The translations under genes were made by a program, and so were the position numbers. Under the pieces are notes generated by a model. The model saw only the letters and a program-made list of their open reading frames with translations, had not been told where the DNA came from and did not search any database. A stretch of 12,874 nucleotides of DNA from Selenomonas sp052169755 (lineage in GTDB: Bacteria; Bacillota; Negativicutes; Selenomonadales; Selenomonadaceae), in contig NZ_JBQNBV010000051.1 of assembly GCF_052169755.1 (NCBI RefSeq), positions 1 through 12,874 of the forward strand, written 5' to 3'. Of the stretch, positions 1 to 6,265 are shown piece by piece. Each line of letters begins with the position of its first letter. Positions within the stretch are counted from its first letter, which is position 1.

Positions 1-941
1 GAAACTGCTCGTGCGCAGCACGACGTCGAATTCGATGGCAGAGTCTCCGAGGTGTGGAAGCGCACGACGGGATCACTCTCAACGCCGTGATCGAAGGCCT
101 CCATGACCTCATTCGCCACCGCAAGGGTCACCCGCTCCACCTCATCGAGATCGCTCGCATAGCTGACGCCGACGGGGATGGCGACGGAGATTTCCTGCGC
201 GGGCATGTCGTAGTTCGTGAGGATGGAGGATGCGAGCTTCTGGTTCGGCACGATGATTGTGTTGCCGCCTAGGGTCTGTACCGTCGTGAAGCGGAAGTTG
301 ATGTCGGCGACCTTGCCTTCCTCACCCGCCGACATGCGTACATAGTCGCCGATGCGAATCTGCCGCGAGAGAATGAGCTGCAGTCCTGAGAAGATGTTCG
401 ACAGCGTCTCCTGCATACCGAGAGCGAGCGCCGCGCCGCCGACGCCCATCGCTGTGAGGATCGGCGCGACGGAAATGCCGGCATATTGCAGAACGACGAG
501 GACACCCATAGCATAGATCAGCCCGGAGAGGATGGAAGAAAGGAGTGTCGTCTTTGGCAAAGCCGCACCGCTCGTGCGCGTTTTCATCTCGATGAATCCG
601 GTGATCGTGCGCGAAGCGACGCGCGTCAGCGTGAAGACGATGATACCAAAGAGAATGTAGGAAAGGAACTGTGCGATCGTCGGAAATACGTCGATGGTCT
701 TGATCGACCAGTATACGCCGACGCCCATGCACCATGAGACGGGCACGCCGCGAAGCGCGTGGATGAAGATCGACCATGCCGTATCCTCGCCGACCGTGAG
801 CCTATCGTGAATCTGCCGGTCGATGAGCTTGTTGAGAAATATGCCGACCGTCAATGCTGCGAGCATGATGCACGCAGGCATAAGCAGGAAATCAGTCACT
901 TCATGCCAAGTCAGCGCTTGAAGTTTCATAAAAAAAGACAA
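1..941 (-). CDS. MscS-family mechanosensitive ion channel, 3'-partial with apparent frameshift
   Basis: This is an inner-membrane channel that would release solutes on hypo-osmotic shock. The reading frame shows several N-terminal hydrophobic segments. A pore-lining helix rich in Gly and Ala follows (around GVGGAALALGMQETLSN), then the MscS beta domain with IRIGDYV, GKVADINFRFTTV and NTIIVPNQKL. These are family hallmarks. Start choice: AGGAGG at 949-954 lies 7 nt before an in-frame TTG at 941, whereas the next ATG (929) is 19 nt away, so TTG is preferred. The frame is coherent for about 297 residues, to FHT at about position 51. It then reads as nonsense (SETLPSNS), while the neighbouring frame continues as GDSAIEFDVVLRTSSF, a good MscS C-terminal domain match. 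One base appears to be missing near position 50. This may be a sequencing error or a real lesion. The gene runs off the left edge. Confidence 0.85.
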   Translation of the reverse strand, partial: MSFFMKLQALTWHEVTDFLLMPACIMLAALTVGIFLNKLIDRQIHDRLTVGEDTAWSIFIHALRGVPVSWCMGVGVYWSIKTIDVFPTIAQFLSYILFGIIVFTLTRVASRTITGFIEMKTRTSGAALPKTTLLSSILSGLIYAMGVLVVLQYAGISVAPILTAMGVGGAALALGMQETLSNIFSGLQLILSRQIRIGDYVRMSAGEEGKVADINFRFTTVQTLGGNTIIVPNQKLASSILTNYDMPAQEISVAIPVGVSYASDLDEVERVTLAVANEVMEAFDHGVESDPVVRFHTSETLPSNSTSCCARAV

Positions 942-948
942 TATTTTT

Positions 949-954
949 CCTCCT
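949..954 (-). promoter_or_regulatory. Ribosome binding site deciding a TTG start for the MscS gene
   Basis: A perfect AGGAGG on the minus strand sits 7 nt before TTG at 941 and 19 nt before ATG at 929. The two start codons are in the same frame (TTG TCT TTT TTT ATG). Spacing favours TTG. Confidence 0.6.
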
Positions 955-960
955 AGGCTA

Positions 961-1066
961 TGTGGATAAAGCAAATACGAAAAGCCTTGATCTTACAAGT
1001 TAACTAAGGCTTATCCCCAAAAATCTGTGGATAACTGTGAAAAACAGGTGTTTTTCTTGTGGATAA
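961..1066. promoter_or_regulatory. DnaA-box cluster in an intergenic region
   Basis: Three perfect copies of TGTGGATAA (the consensus DnaA box TTATCCACA read from the other strand) lie at 961-969, 1026-1034 and 1058-1066, all in the same orientation. A near-match, TTATCCCCA, lies at 1011-1019 in the opposite orientation. Boxes two and three are 32 bp apart, about three helical turns, so DnaA bound there would lie on one face. An 8-bp inverted repeat (GAAAAACA / TGTTTTTC, 1039-1056) sits between them, and a 7-bp repeat (AAGCCTT / AAGGCTT, 982-1012) with a 17-nt spacer sits before them. dnaA and dnaN are not in the window. The cluster could be an origin element, a DnaA-titration cluster like those of Bacillus subtilis, or DnaA control of the flanking mscS or mqnA genes. 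The boxes are seen; the role is inferred. Confidence 0.7.
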
Positions 1067-1104
1067 CCGCGCATATACAAAATGCTGAACCATTCGCACG
1101 CGCA

Positions 1105-1944
1105 TCAAATCCGTTTCACATCGGCGAAGTGAAGCTCCGGCACATGATGGATGAGGTTCCATGCGTGCGCTTTTTTATAGAAGAGTTCCAACCCCTTGAG
1201 ATGCTCCTCCTTGAGATCCCAGTGGATGACTTGGAGATATTCCTCCAGTTGCTCGAATGTAAAATCTTTCTCGCCATGTACGGATTGAATTGTCGCGTAC
1301 TTGTTGGCAACACCCTCCGCCATGCCGCCGACGAGCCGTTCGTAAACGAGCTGCAGCTGCTCCGGTCGCTCCTTAGAGAACGTGCGGTTCGCCACCCAAA
1401 GCGAATAAACCATACCGAGTCCCGTAAGCTTATGCCACTCAGCGCCAAGGTCATAGTAGTGGAGATCTTCGCGGCGATGGTGATAAAGCCAGAGCGCGTC
1501 ATCGCCGATGAAGAGCGAGCCTGAAGCATCACTTGGAATGGGATTTTGCGGCACAATATGGCGCACATAGTAATTCGGACTTGCGTCGTAGCTCTCCTTT
1601 AGAATAATTTTCAAAAGACAGTGGCTCGTCGCTGATTTCGCCGTGAGAATGATACGGTCGTCCTTGATCTCCTCGATGGGCTTTTTCGTCACCAAGAGGA
1701 TGCTCGTCACTCTTTCATCTGTACGCACGCAGATGTCGGGCAAAATGACAAGCTTTTCATCGCCGTCGGCATAGACGATGGACGATATGCCGCTGACATC
1801 AAGTCTCTCTGCGGCAAGCGCTCGATTAAGCTCCGCCGGCACGCCCGGCACGAGATGCAGACCGCGGTTGCCGCCATGTGCAAAGCTCCATGTGAGCGGC
1901 AAGATATTAAGAAAATGGATATGCCCAACCTTTGGCTCTTCCAT
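1105..1944 (-). CDS. mqnA: Chorismate dehydratase MqnA (menaquinone biosynthesis, futalosine pathway)
   Basis: MqnA dehydrates chorismate to 3-[(1-carboxyvinyl)oxy]benzoate, the first step of the futalosine route to menaquinone. The 279-residue protein has the usual family length. Visible family signatures are GHIHFLNILPL at the N-terminus (residues 7-17), PAELNRALAAERLDVSGISS (36-55), LTAKSATSHCLLKIIL (100-115), SLFIGDDALW (143-152) and YDLGAEWHKLTGL (164-176). These fit the periplasmic-binding-protein-like fold of the MqnA/MqnD family, and the GISS and SATS motifs argue for MqnA. Start: AAGGAGG at 1950-1956 precedes ATG 1944 by 5 nt. An upstream in-frame ATG at 2001 would overlap thiD and has no good ribosome site. 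It lies 41 nt after thiD on the same strand, so the two are probably co-transcribed. No other futalosine genes are present here. Confidence 0.88.
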   Translation of the reverse strand: MEEPKVGHIHFLNILPLTWSFAHGGNRGLHLVPGVPAELNRALAAERLDVSGISSIVYADGDEKLVILPDICVRTDERVTSILLVTKKPIEEIKDDRIILTAKSATSHCLLKIILKESYDASPNYYVRHIVPQNPIPSDASGSLFIGDDALWLYHHRREDLHYYDLGAEWHKLTGLGMVYSLWVANRTFSKERPEQLQLVYERLVGGMAEGVANKYATIQSVHGEKDFTFEQLEEYLQVIHWDLKEEHLKGLELFYKKAHAWNLIHHVPELHFADVKRI

Positions 1945-1985
1945 AAATGCCTCCTTACGGAAGTACGGATAAGTCCCATGCTTCC

Positions 1986-2777
1986 TTACATATATTTCCA
2001 CATGTGCAGCAACGGACCATGTCCTTTACCGAGGTCGAGTCCCGCACGAATGGCGCCCGTGATGTAAGCCTTTGCGTCCTCCACGGCAATCGTCAGCGGC
2101 TTTCCTGCCGCCATACCGCAGGCGATCGCTGTAGAAAGCGCACAGCCTGTACCGTGCGTATTCGCATTGTCTATACGCGCCTGTTTATACCAGCGCACCT
2201 GGTCATCCGCATAGAGCAGATCGTCCGCACTCTCAACGAGATGACCGCCCTTGATGAGGACAGCTGTCGAAAAGCGCTCCGTCAGCGCCTTGGCAGCACG
2301 CAGCATAGAATCCTTGTCCGTGATAGCGACGCCCGTGATGGCTGCCGCCTCCGCAAGATTCGGTGTGACGATATCTGCGAGAGGCAAAAGCTCCTCCACC
2401 ATAGCAAAGAGCGTTTCGCTCGTGATCAGGCTGCAGCCGCTCGTCGAGGTAATGACAGGGTCAAGCACAATATTCTCCGCTTTCTTTTCCCGCAGTTTCC
2501 CTGCGACCGTACGAACGATCGCATCGTTTCCCACCATGCCGACTTTAACCGCATCGGGCCGTATATCCTCATAGATCGCATCTATCTGCGCCGCAATAAA
2601 ATCCGGCGGAATGACGAAAATATCGCGAATCCCCGTCGTATTCTGCACCGTAAGTCCCGTCGAAACATTCATCGCGTACATCTTATGCGCCGTGATGACC
2701 TTGATATCCGCTTGTATGCCGGCGCCGCCGCTTGGATCCGATCCTGCAATCGTCAGGATTTTTTTGATGTCTTTCAT
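1986..2777 (-). CDS. thiD: Hydroxymethylpyrimidine / phosphomethylpyrimidine kinase
   Basis: ThiD phosphorylates HMP and then HMP-phosphate to give HMP-pyrophosphate for thiamine synthesis. The 263-residue protein has the ribokinase-like ThiD signature GSDPSGGAGIQADIK (residues 12-26), TVQNT (43-47) for the pyrimidine pocket, VKVGMVG (77-83), LDPVITSTSG (105-114), a LIKGGH strand (174-179) and the anion-hole motif THGTGCALS (207-215), with Cys212 at the usual catalytic position. Some homologues also act on pyridoxal (PdxK-type), and sequence alone does not exclude this. The start at 2777 has only a G-rich, weak ribosome site (GGGGGG about 8 nt upstream). It is the first gene of a probable thiD-mqnA unit. 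The linkage of thiamine and menaquinone genes looks like convenience rather than a shared pathway. Confidence 0.9.
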   Translation of the reverse strand: MKDIKKILTIAGSDPSGGAGIQADIKVITAHKMYAMNVSTGLTVQNTTGIRDIFVIPPDFIAAQIDAIYEDIRPDAVKVGMVGNDAIVRTVAGKLREKKAENIVLDPVITSTSGCSLITSETLFAMVEELLPLADIVTPNLAEAAAITGVAITDKDSMLRAAKALTERFSTAVLIKGGHLVESADDLLYADDQVRWYKQARIDNANTHGTGCALSTAIACGMAAGKPLTIAVEDAKAYITGAIRAGLDLGKGHGPLLHMWKYM

Positions 2778-2847
2778 GCCCTATTCCCCCCCGAAAAAAC
2801 GCCGAACCTTGCAGCATTTCCCAGAAATTCATATCGTATTCATTCAT

Positions 2848-2856
2848 AGTATATCA
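2848..2856 (-). promoter_or_regulatory. Candidate extended -10 promoter for thiD-mqnA
   Basis: On the minus strand TGATATACT (TGN plus TATACT) lies about 70 nt upstream of thiD in the 82-nt gap after the preceding gene. No good -35 is seen at 16-18 bp. Extended -10 promoters can manage without one, but read-through from the gene at 2860-3573 is equally possible. Confidence 0.3.
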
Positions 2857-2859
2857 CAT

Positions 2860-3573
2860 TCATCGGGTCTCCTGCCACAAATCATACAACGCGATCATGT
2901 TTTGCAAACGCCGCTTCTCCTCGTTCGTCAACGTGCAGCTGACGGACTTGCCTTCTGTCGACGACCAATAGATGCAGCGCGCCGTGCGGGCAAAAGCGGC
3001 GCGGCGCAGGATATCTGCGCCGTCTTCTCCTAAAGCGATCTGATAGCGCTCGGTCAAGGATTCGACGTCCTTTGCGAGGTGATCGCGGCGCCTCTTTTCA
3101 TCGAGTTCCCATGTGCGCCGCTCACCGTCCGCCTCAATGGCGAAACGATCGCCGAAAATCCACGCACGCCGACTATTTTCGTGGATGCTATAATAATATA
3201 AAATATTACAGCGAAACGTACAGTCACGATTATGCCCTAAAAGCGGCTGCACATACAATCCGCCCGAACTCACCTCCTCCGGATAACTGTACCATGTGTA
3301 AGAACCGGAATCTATGCGCTCCATGCCCTCCTTGAGCTTTTCCATCTGCGCTTCTTTCTCCTTTTGCGCCGCTTCGTCAGCAAGCCGCTTTGCTTCGCGC
3401 TCCTCCCGCAGCGCCTTTTCGTGCGCTTCTTCCTCGGGCGAGAGCATATCTTCCGCCCGCAGTCCGAGCATACGCTCCGTCTCGCTTCGATGCGTACTTC
3501 CATAATAAAGCATCGCACCCGTAAAGAGGCTCACGAGAAAAAGGAAAAAAATCACATATCGGAAAATTTTCAC
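2860..3573 (-). CDS. Membrane-anchored coiled-coil protein of unknown function
   Basis: The family is not recognised. The 237-residue product starts with an uncleaved-looking hydrophobic anchor (about residues 5-24: YVIFFLFLVSLFTGAMLYYG) with one basic flank, so it probably sits in the inner membrane with the rest outside the cytoplasm. A strongly charged Glu/Lys/Arg/Ala-rich helix, probably a coiled coil, covers about residues 46-87. A mixed C-terminal domain follows (about 90-237), rich in Tyr, Trp and Arg, with cysteines in CTFRC and near the end (ARCIYW, VSCTL). Start: GTG at 3573 with GGAAGGGG 8 nt upstream. It is followed by thiD after 82 nt and diverges from the FIST-GGDEF gene. The coding frame is convincing because its start has both a ribosome site and an upstream -10 box. 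The function is open. Confidence 0.7.
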   Translation of the reverse strand: MKIFRYVIFFLFLVSLFTGAMLYYGSTHRSETERMLGLRAEDMLSPEEEAHEKALREEREAKRLADEAAQKEKEAQMEKLKEGMERIDSGSYTWYSYPEEVSSGGLYVQPLLGHNRDCTFRCNILYYYSIHENSRRAWIFGDRFAIEADGERRTWELDEKRRRDHLAKDVESLTERYQIALGEDGADILRRAAFARTARCIYWSSTEGKSVSCTLTNEEKRRLQNMIALYDLWQETR

Positions 3574-3603
3574 ACTTTAGACCCCTTCCCGCATTTTTAT
3601 TAT

Positions 3604-3609
3604 ATTATA
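3604..3609 (-). promoter_or_regulatory. -10 box of a probable promoter for the gene at 2860-3573
   Basis: A perfect TATAAT is present on the minus strand, placing transcription start near 3597, about 24 nt before the GTG start. No clear -35 hexamer is seen at 16-18 bp, so the promoter may be activator-dependent. Confidence 0.45.
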
Positions 3610-3662
3610 CACCGTATAAGTTATTTCTGCATGAAAAATCATGTGGTTTTTCCTATAAACAC

Positions 3663-3691
3663 TTGACAGTAGGTCTAAAGAATTATATGAT
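3663..3691 (+). promoter_or_regulatory. Sigma-70-type promoter of the FIST-GGDEF gene
   Basis: TTGACA (3663-3668), a 17-bp spacer and TATGAT (3686-3691) form a near-consensus housekeeping promoter. Transcription would begin near 3698, giving a leader of about 35 nt. Confidence 0.75.
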
Positions 3692-3732
3692 ACACATAGT
3701 ATAGATGATATACATGAAAGGAATGATCCGCC

Positions 3733-5502
3733 TTGAAGCAATTTTCCTCCTTGCTGTATAAAGAAGAGGATCTTGCTCTCTGTTTAGAAGAGGCAAAAAA
3801 AATCGCTGCCTCTATGGCGCACATCTCCGATCTTCTCGTGACCCTTTTTGCCTCAGAACTCGCCGTCAATACGATGGCGGACTTTGAGCGTGCAACAAGA
3901 AAAATTTTCCCGCATGCAAAGGTTGTGGGATTAGCAGCAGAATGCGGATTCGCCAACGGGAAGATGTGGAGCGGTGCAGAAAACCATGCGGACGCAGCCA
4001 GCGCCGTTGTTACGTTTACATTTTTTTCCTCATCGCGTGTCATCCCCTTGGCGTTTGACGGTAATTCGGATGTAGCGTCCGCGGGGCGCGGGCTCATCAA
4101 GACGATTGCCCAAGAAAAGGCCACTGCGGCGGTCGGTCTCTTTTTGGCTGGGCAAATTCCGGGCATTACAGAGCTGCTGGACATCCTCTCAGACACCAGA
4201 GAGGACATCGTATTTTTCGGCGGTCTCCTCTCGGAGCAGACGGACGGCAAGCGCATCATGATCGATCTTTCCGGGCACCGTATGTCGCGCGGCTTCCTTG
4301 CGCTCCTTTTTGTCGGCGAGGAGCTGCAAGCCAAAGCGCTTCCATCCTTCGGCTGGCGGCCCTTCGGCCCCGAGGTGCAGGTCACGCGCATGGCGGATGA
4401 ACGCACGATCATCGAGCTTGATGAAAAGCCTGCAAGCGAATTTTTTTCCCACTATCTCGGTATACGCCACGGTTGGGAGTCGCTTGAGAGCGTCGAAACC
4501 TTCCCGATGCACCTTCGCCGCAATGGCGCGACGCTCGCGCGCCGCCTCACCGGCATCGAAACCAACGGCTGCGTCCATATCAGCGCCGACCTGCAAGAGG
4601 GAGAACGTCTGCGCATCGCTTCAGGCGATCCCATCGCCATCATCAGCGAAGCGCAGAGGACGCATGCCGAGCTTTGCGACTTTTCGCCCGAAGCCGTATT
4701 TATCGTAAACTGCATGGGACATTACGTCATGCTGCAGCAAAACAATCTCTATGAGTACGCCGCCATCTCTCGCACCGTGCCGACGTATGGCTTCTACTCT
4801 TTCGCGGAATTCTTTCGCAGCAAAGGGCAAGTCATGAAAACGAACCTCACCATGCTCAGTGTCGGTTTCCGTGAGGGCGGACCGCAGGAACCGCCCGTCT
4901 ACAAGCCTGTGTCGCCGCAGTTCGGCGATCAGACCTCGATCATCGCCCATCTCGTACACTTCGTCGACGCTATGACAAAAGAGTGGGAAGCGGCACACAG
5001 CAAGCTCGTCGTCCTCGCAGAGCGCGATGCACTCACAGGTCTATTGAACCGCCGCGCTATGGAACGCTCCTTCAAAGACATCCTGCACGATGCGCTCTCT
5101 TCCGGACTGCCGCTGGCTGTCATGATGCTCGATATGGACGACTTCAAGGGCATCAACGATACCTTTGGTCATGCTATGGGCGACGAAGCCCTCGTGGCAC
5201 TCGCCGACATTCTGACCTCATCCGTACGCAGCGTAGACATCGTATGTCGCTGGGGAGGCGACGAATTCTTCGTCATTTTGACGCGCGCTGACCGCGAAGC
5301 AGCTGAGCGTGTAGTCAAACGCATACACGAAAGCGCCTCCTCTCTGTCGCTTCTGATGCCGGACAATCGCAAAGTCGGCTTGAGCATCGGCGTAACGCTC
5401 TCAAGACCGCACGATACACCCGAAAGCGTCTTTCAACGCGCCGATGAAGCGCTCTACACATCCAAGAGAACCTCCGGCAAGAACTTGGTCACTTTCCGCT
5501 GA
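3733..5502 (+). CDS. FIST sensor domain - GGDEF diguanylate cyclase
   Basis: The enzyme is predicted to make c-di-GMP from two GTP. The 589-residue protein has an N-terminal FIST domain (about 30-215, with VVGLAAECGF and DIVFFGGLLSEQ), a FIST_C domain (about 225-400, with VFIVNCMG and YGFYSFAEF) and a C-terminal GGDEF domain (about 425-589, opening DALTGLLNRR). Catalytic residues are intact: Asp467 in LDMDDFK, Asn475, Asp484 and GGDEF at 508-512. The inhibitory site RSVD (499-502) lies exactly five residues upstream, so product inhibition is likely. No transmembrane segment is seen, so it should be cytosolic. FIST domains are proposed to bind small ligands such as amino acids; the ligand here is unknown. 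Start: TTG 3733 with AAAGGA 10 nt upstream. The ATGs at 3714 and 3723 are out of frame. It is followed by a strong terminator, so it is monocistronic. Confidence 0.9.
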   Translation: MKQFSSLLYKEEDLALCLEEAKKIAASMAHISDLLVTLFASELAVNTMADFERATRKIFPHAKVVGLAAECGFANGKMWSGAENHADAASAVVTFTFFSSSRVIPLAFDGNSDVASAGRGLIKTIAQEKATAAVGLFLAGQIPGITELLDILSDTREDIVFFGGLLSEQTDGKRIMIDLSGHRMSRGFLALLFVGEELQAKALPSFGWRPFGPEVQVTRMADERTIIELDEKPASEFFSHYLGIRHGWESLESVETFPMHLRRNGATLARRLTGIETNGCVHISADLQEGERLRIASGDPIAIISEAQRTHAELCDFSPEAVFIVNCMGHYVMLQQNNLYEYAAISRTVPTYGFYSFAEFFRSKGQVMKTNLTMLSVGFREGGPQEPPVYKPVSPQFGDQTSIIAHLVHFVDAMTKEWEAAHSKLVVLAERDALTGLLNRRAMERSFKDILHDALSSGLPLAVMMLDMDDFKGINDTFGHAMGDEALVALADILTSSVRSVDIVCRWGGDEFFVILTRADREAAERVVKRIHESASSLSLLMPDNRKVGLSIGVTLSRPHDTPESVFQRADEALYTSKRTSGKNLVTFR

Positions 5503-5510
5503 AAACCACC

Positions 5511-5561
5511 GCGCAGACGGTCGAGCATGGAATCCATTGGAATCCATCCGACCGTCTGCGC
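5511..5561 (+). terminator. Rho-independent terminator after the FIST-GGDEF gene
   Basis: A perfect 13-bp stem (5511-5523 with 5549-5561, arm GCGCAGACGGTCG) is followed by TTTCTTT. The 25-nt loop holds a tandem GGAATCCAT direct repeat and can itself fold. The stem starts 8 nt after the stop codon. Confidence 0.75.
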
Positions 5562-5621
5562 TTTCTTTATCGACACAACGCAATTTTCTATGCAAACTGC
5601 GTTCCCATACAAGGAAAAATA

Positions 5622-5650
5622 TCGCCAAAAAAGTCAAACTATGATAAAAT
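5622..5650 (+). promoter_or_regulatory. Probable promoter of the SnoaL-like gene
   Basis: TCGCCA (4 of 6 matches to the -35 consensus), a 17-bp spacer and TAAAAT preceded by TGA (an extended -10). Transcription would start near 5657, leaving a leader of about 113 nt before the ATG at 5770. Confidence 0.5.
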
Positions 5651-5656
5651 GAGAAT

Positions 5657-5769
5657 AGATACTTATGGAAAATTTCACACGAGAGAGCACGCCCGCAGGA
5701 AATCCCCTTGATGCGTGCAGGCAGGGTAGCCAAAGACCGCGCTTTCTCAAACCAAAGGAGGAATCGTCC
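5657..5769 (+). other. Structured 5' leader of the SnoaL-like gene, possible cis-regulatory RNA
   Basis: The leader has a GCACGC / GCGTGC stem (5687-5692 with 5713-5718). Its 20-nt loop contains TCCCCTT (5703-5709), which can pair, with one bulge, with the Shine-Dalgarno AAGGAGGA (5755-5762). That would form a pseudoknot hiding the ribosome site. I could not match it to a known riboswitch (c-di-GMP-I and -II, T-box, SAM, TPP, preQ1 and others were compared from memory). The pairing is inferred from sequence only. Confidence 0.3.
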
Positions 5770-6201
5770 ATGACAGTTCGTGAAGGAGACGCCGCCATTG
5801 TAGAGCAGTACGTTGATCTCTACAAAAAAACCTTGAACGATGCCAATACCGCACTCGCCGAAAGCATTTGGCAGCCGGGACCGAAAACATCTATGGTACA
5901 TCCGCGCGGCGAAGACATCGGCTGGGAGAACATCCGCCAGCACTTTTATATTGACCGCCTGCAAAAACTTTACACAGAACGGTGCTTCGAATTTCGTGAT
6001 CTTGAGATCGAAGTCTACCGCGACACGGCGATTGCCATGTATACGTGGGACTTCCACGGCAAACTGCGCTCCGACGGCACAGAAATCGAGCACAAGGGCC
6101 GCACGAGCCAGACATACCGCCGCATGTCACAGGAAGGCTGGAAGATCCTACACGCCCACATCTCAGGTATGCCGATCGCCAACGAGCGCCAACCCATCTG
6201 A
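5770..6201 (+). CDS. SnoaL-like / NTF2-like small protein
   Basis: The 143-residue protein looks like a stand-alone NTF2-fold domain of the SnoaL_3 / DUF4440 type: a first helix (AAIVEQYVDLYKKTLND), a conserved-looking PRGEDIGWENIRQHF segment, then alternating strands ending in SQTYRRMSQEGWKILHAHIS, the usual last strands of the fold. Such domains bind small ligands or act as ketosteroid isomerase-like enzymes; no catalytic assignment can be made. Start: ATG 5770 with AAAGGAGG 8 nt upstream. An in-frame ATG at 5665 would add 35 residues but has no ribosome site, and the added sequence looks non-coding. It has its own promoter and ends at a bidirectional terminator facing the degenerate GGDEF gene. 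A role linked to the neighbouring c-di-GMP genes is speculation. Confidence 0.8.
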   Translation: MTVREGDAAIVEQYVDLYKKTLNDANTALAESIWQPGPKTSMVHPRGEDIGWENIRQHFYIDRLQKLYTERCFEFRDLEIEVYRDTAIAMYTWDFHGKLRSDGTEIEHKGRTSQTYRRMSQEGWKILHAHISGMPIANERQPI

Positions 6202-6213
6202 CGCAGCAAATGA

Positions 6214-6247
6214 AAAAGAGGGATTGCCCAACAGCAGTCCCTCTTTT
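6214..6247. terminator. Bidirectional rho-independent terminator
   Basis: A 14-bp stem with one G-T wobble (6214-6227 with 6234-6247, core GAGGGA / TCCCTC) has a 6-nt loop and A and T runs at its two ends, so it can end transcripts from both sides. It sits between the converging SnoaL-like and degenerate GGDEF genes. Confidence 0.85.
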
Positions 6248-6265
6248 CTGTTCGTTTGAAACACT

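Noticed and set aside
322..777. A 151-codon minus-strand open frame
   Set aside because: It is an alternative frame of the MscS gene, Arg/His-rich. The true frame shows MscS motifs.
1039..1056. GAAAAACA / TGTTTTTC hairpin as a terminator for mqnA
   Set aside because: The loop is only 2 nt, the stem is AT-rich, and it lies between DnaA boxes. It could contribute, but I could not support it as a terminator.
1027..1524. A 165-codon plus-strand open frame
   Set aside because: It lies over the DnaA boxes and antisense to mqnA. It has no ribosome site, and the mqnA frame is clearly real.
1947..2849. A 300-codon open frame on the plus strand
   Set aside because: It is antisense to thiD, rich in Arg and His and without domain sense. 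The minus-strand thiD frame has clear family motifs.
3675..4412. A 245-codon minus-strand open frame
   Set aside because: It is antisense to the FIST domain, Ser/Ala-rich with no recognisable family.
5687..5760. A known riboswitch (c-di-GMP-I, T-box or similar) in the leader
   Set aside because: The GGGTAGCC and ACCGCG pieces recall T-box or GEMM parts, but the conserved cores are absent or in the wrong order.
5665..5769. N-terminal extension of the SnoaL-like protein from ATG 5665
   Set aside because: No ribosome site at this ATG, against AAAGGAGG before ATG 5770. The segment is better explained as a structured leader.
5401..6093. A 230-codon minus-strand open frame across the GGDEF end and SnoaL-like gene
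   Set aside because: It would cover a terminator, a promoter and two well-supported genes on the other strand.
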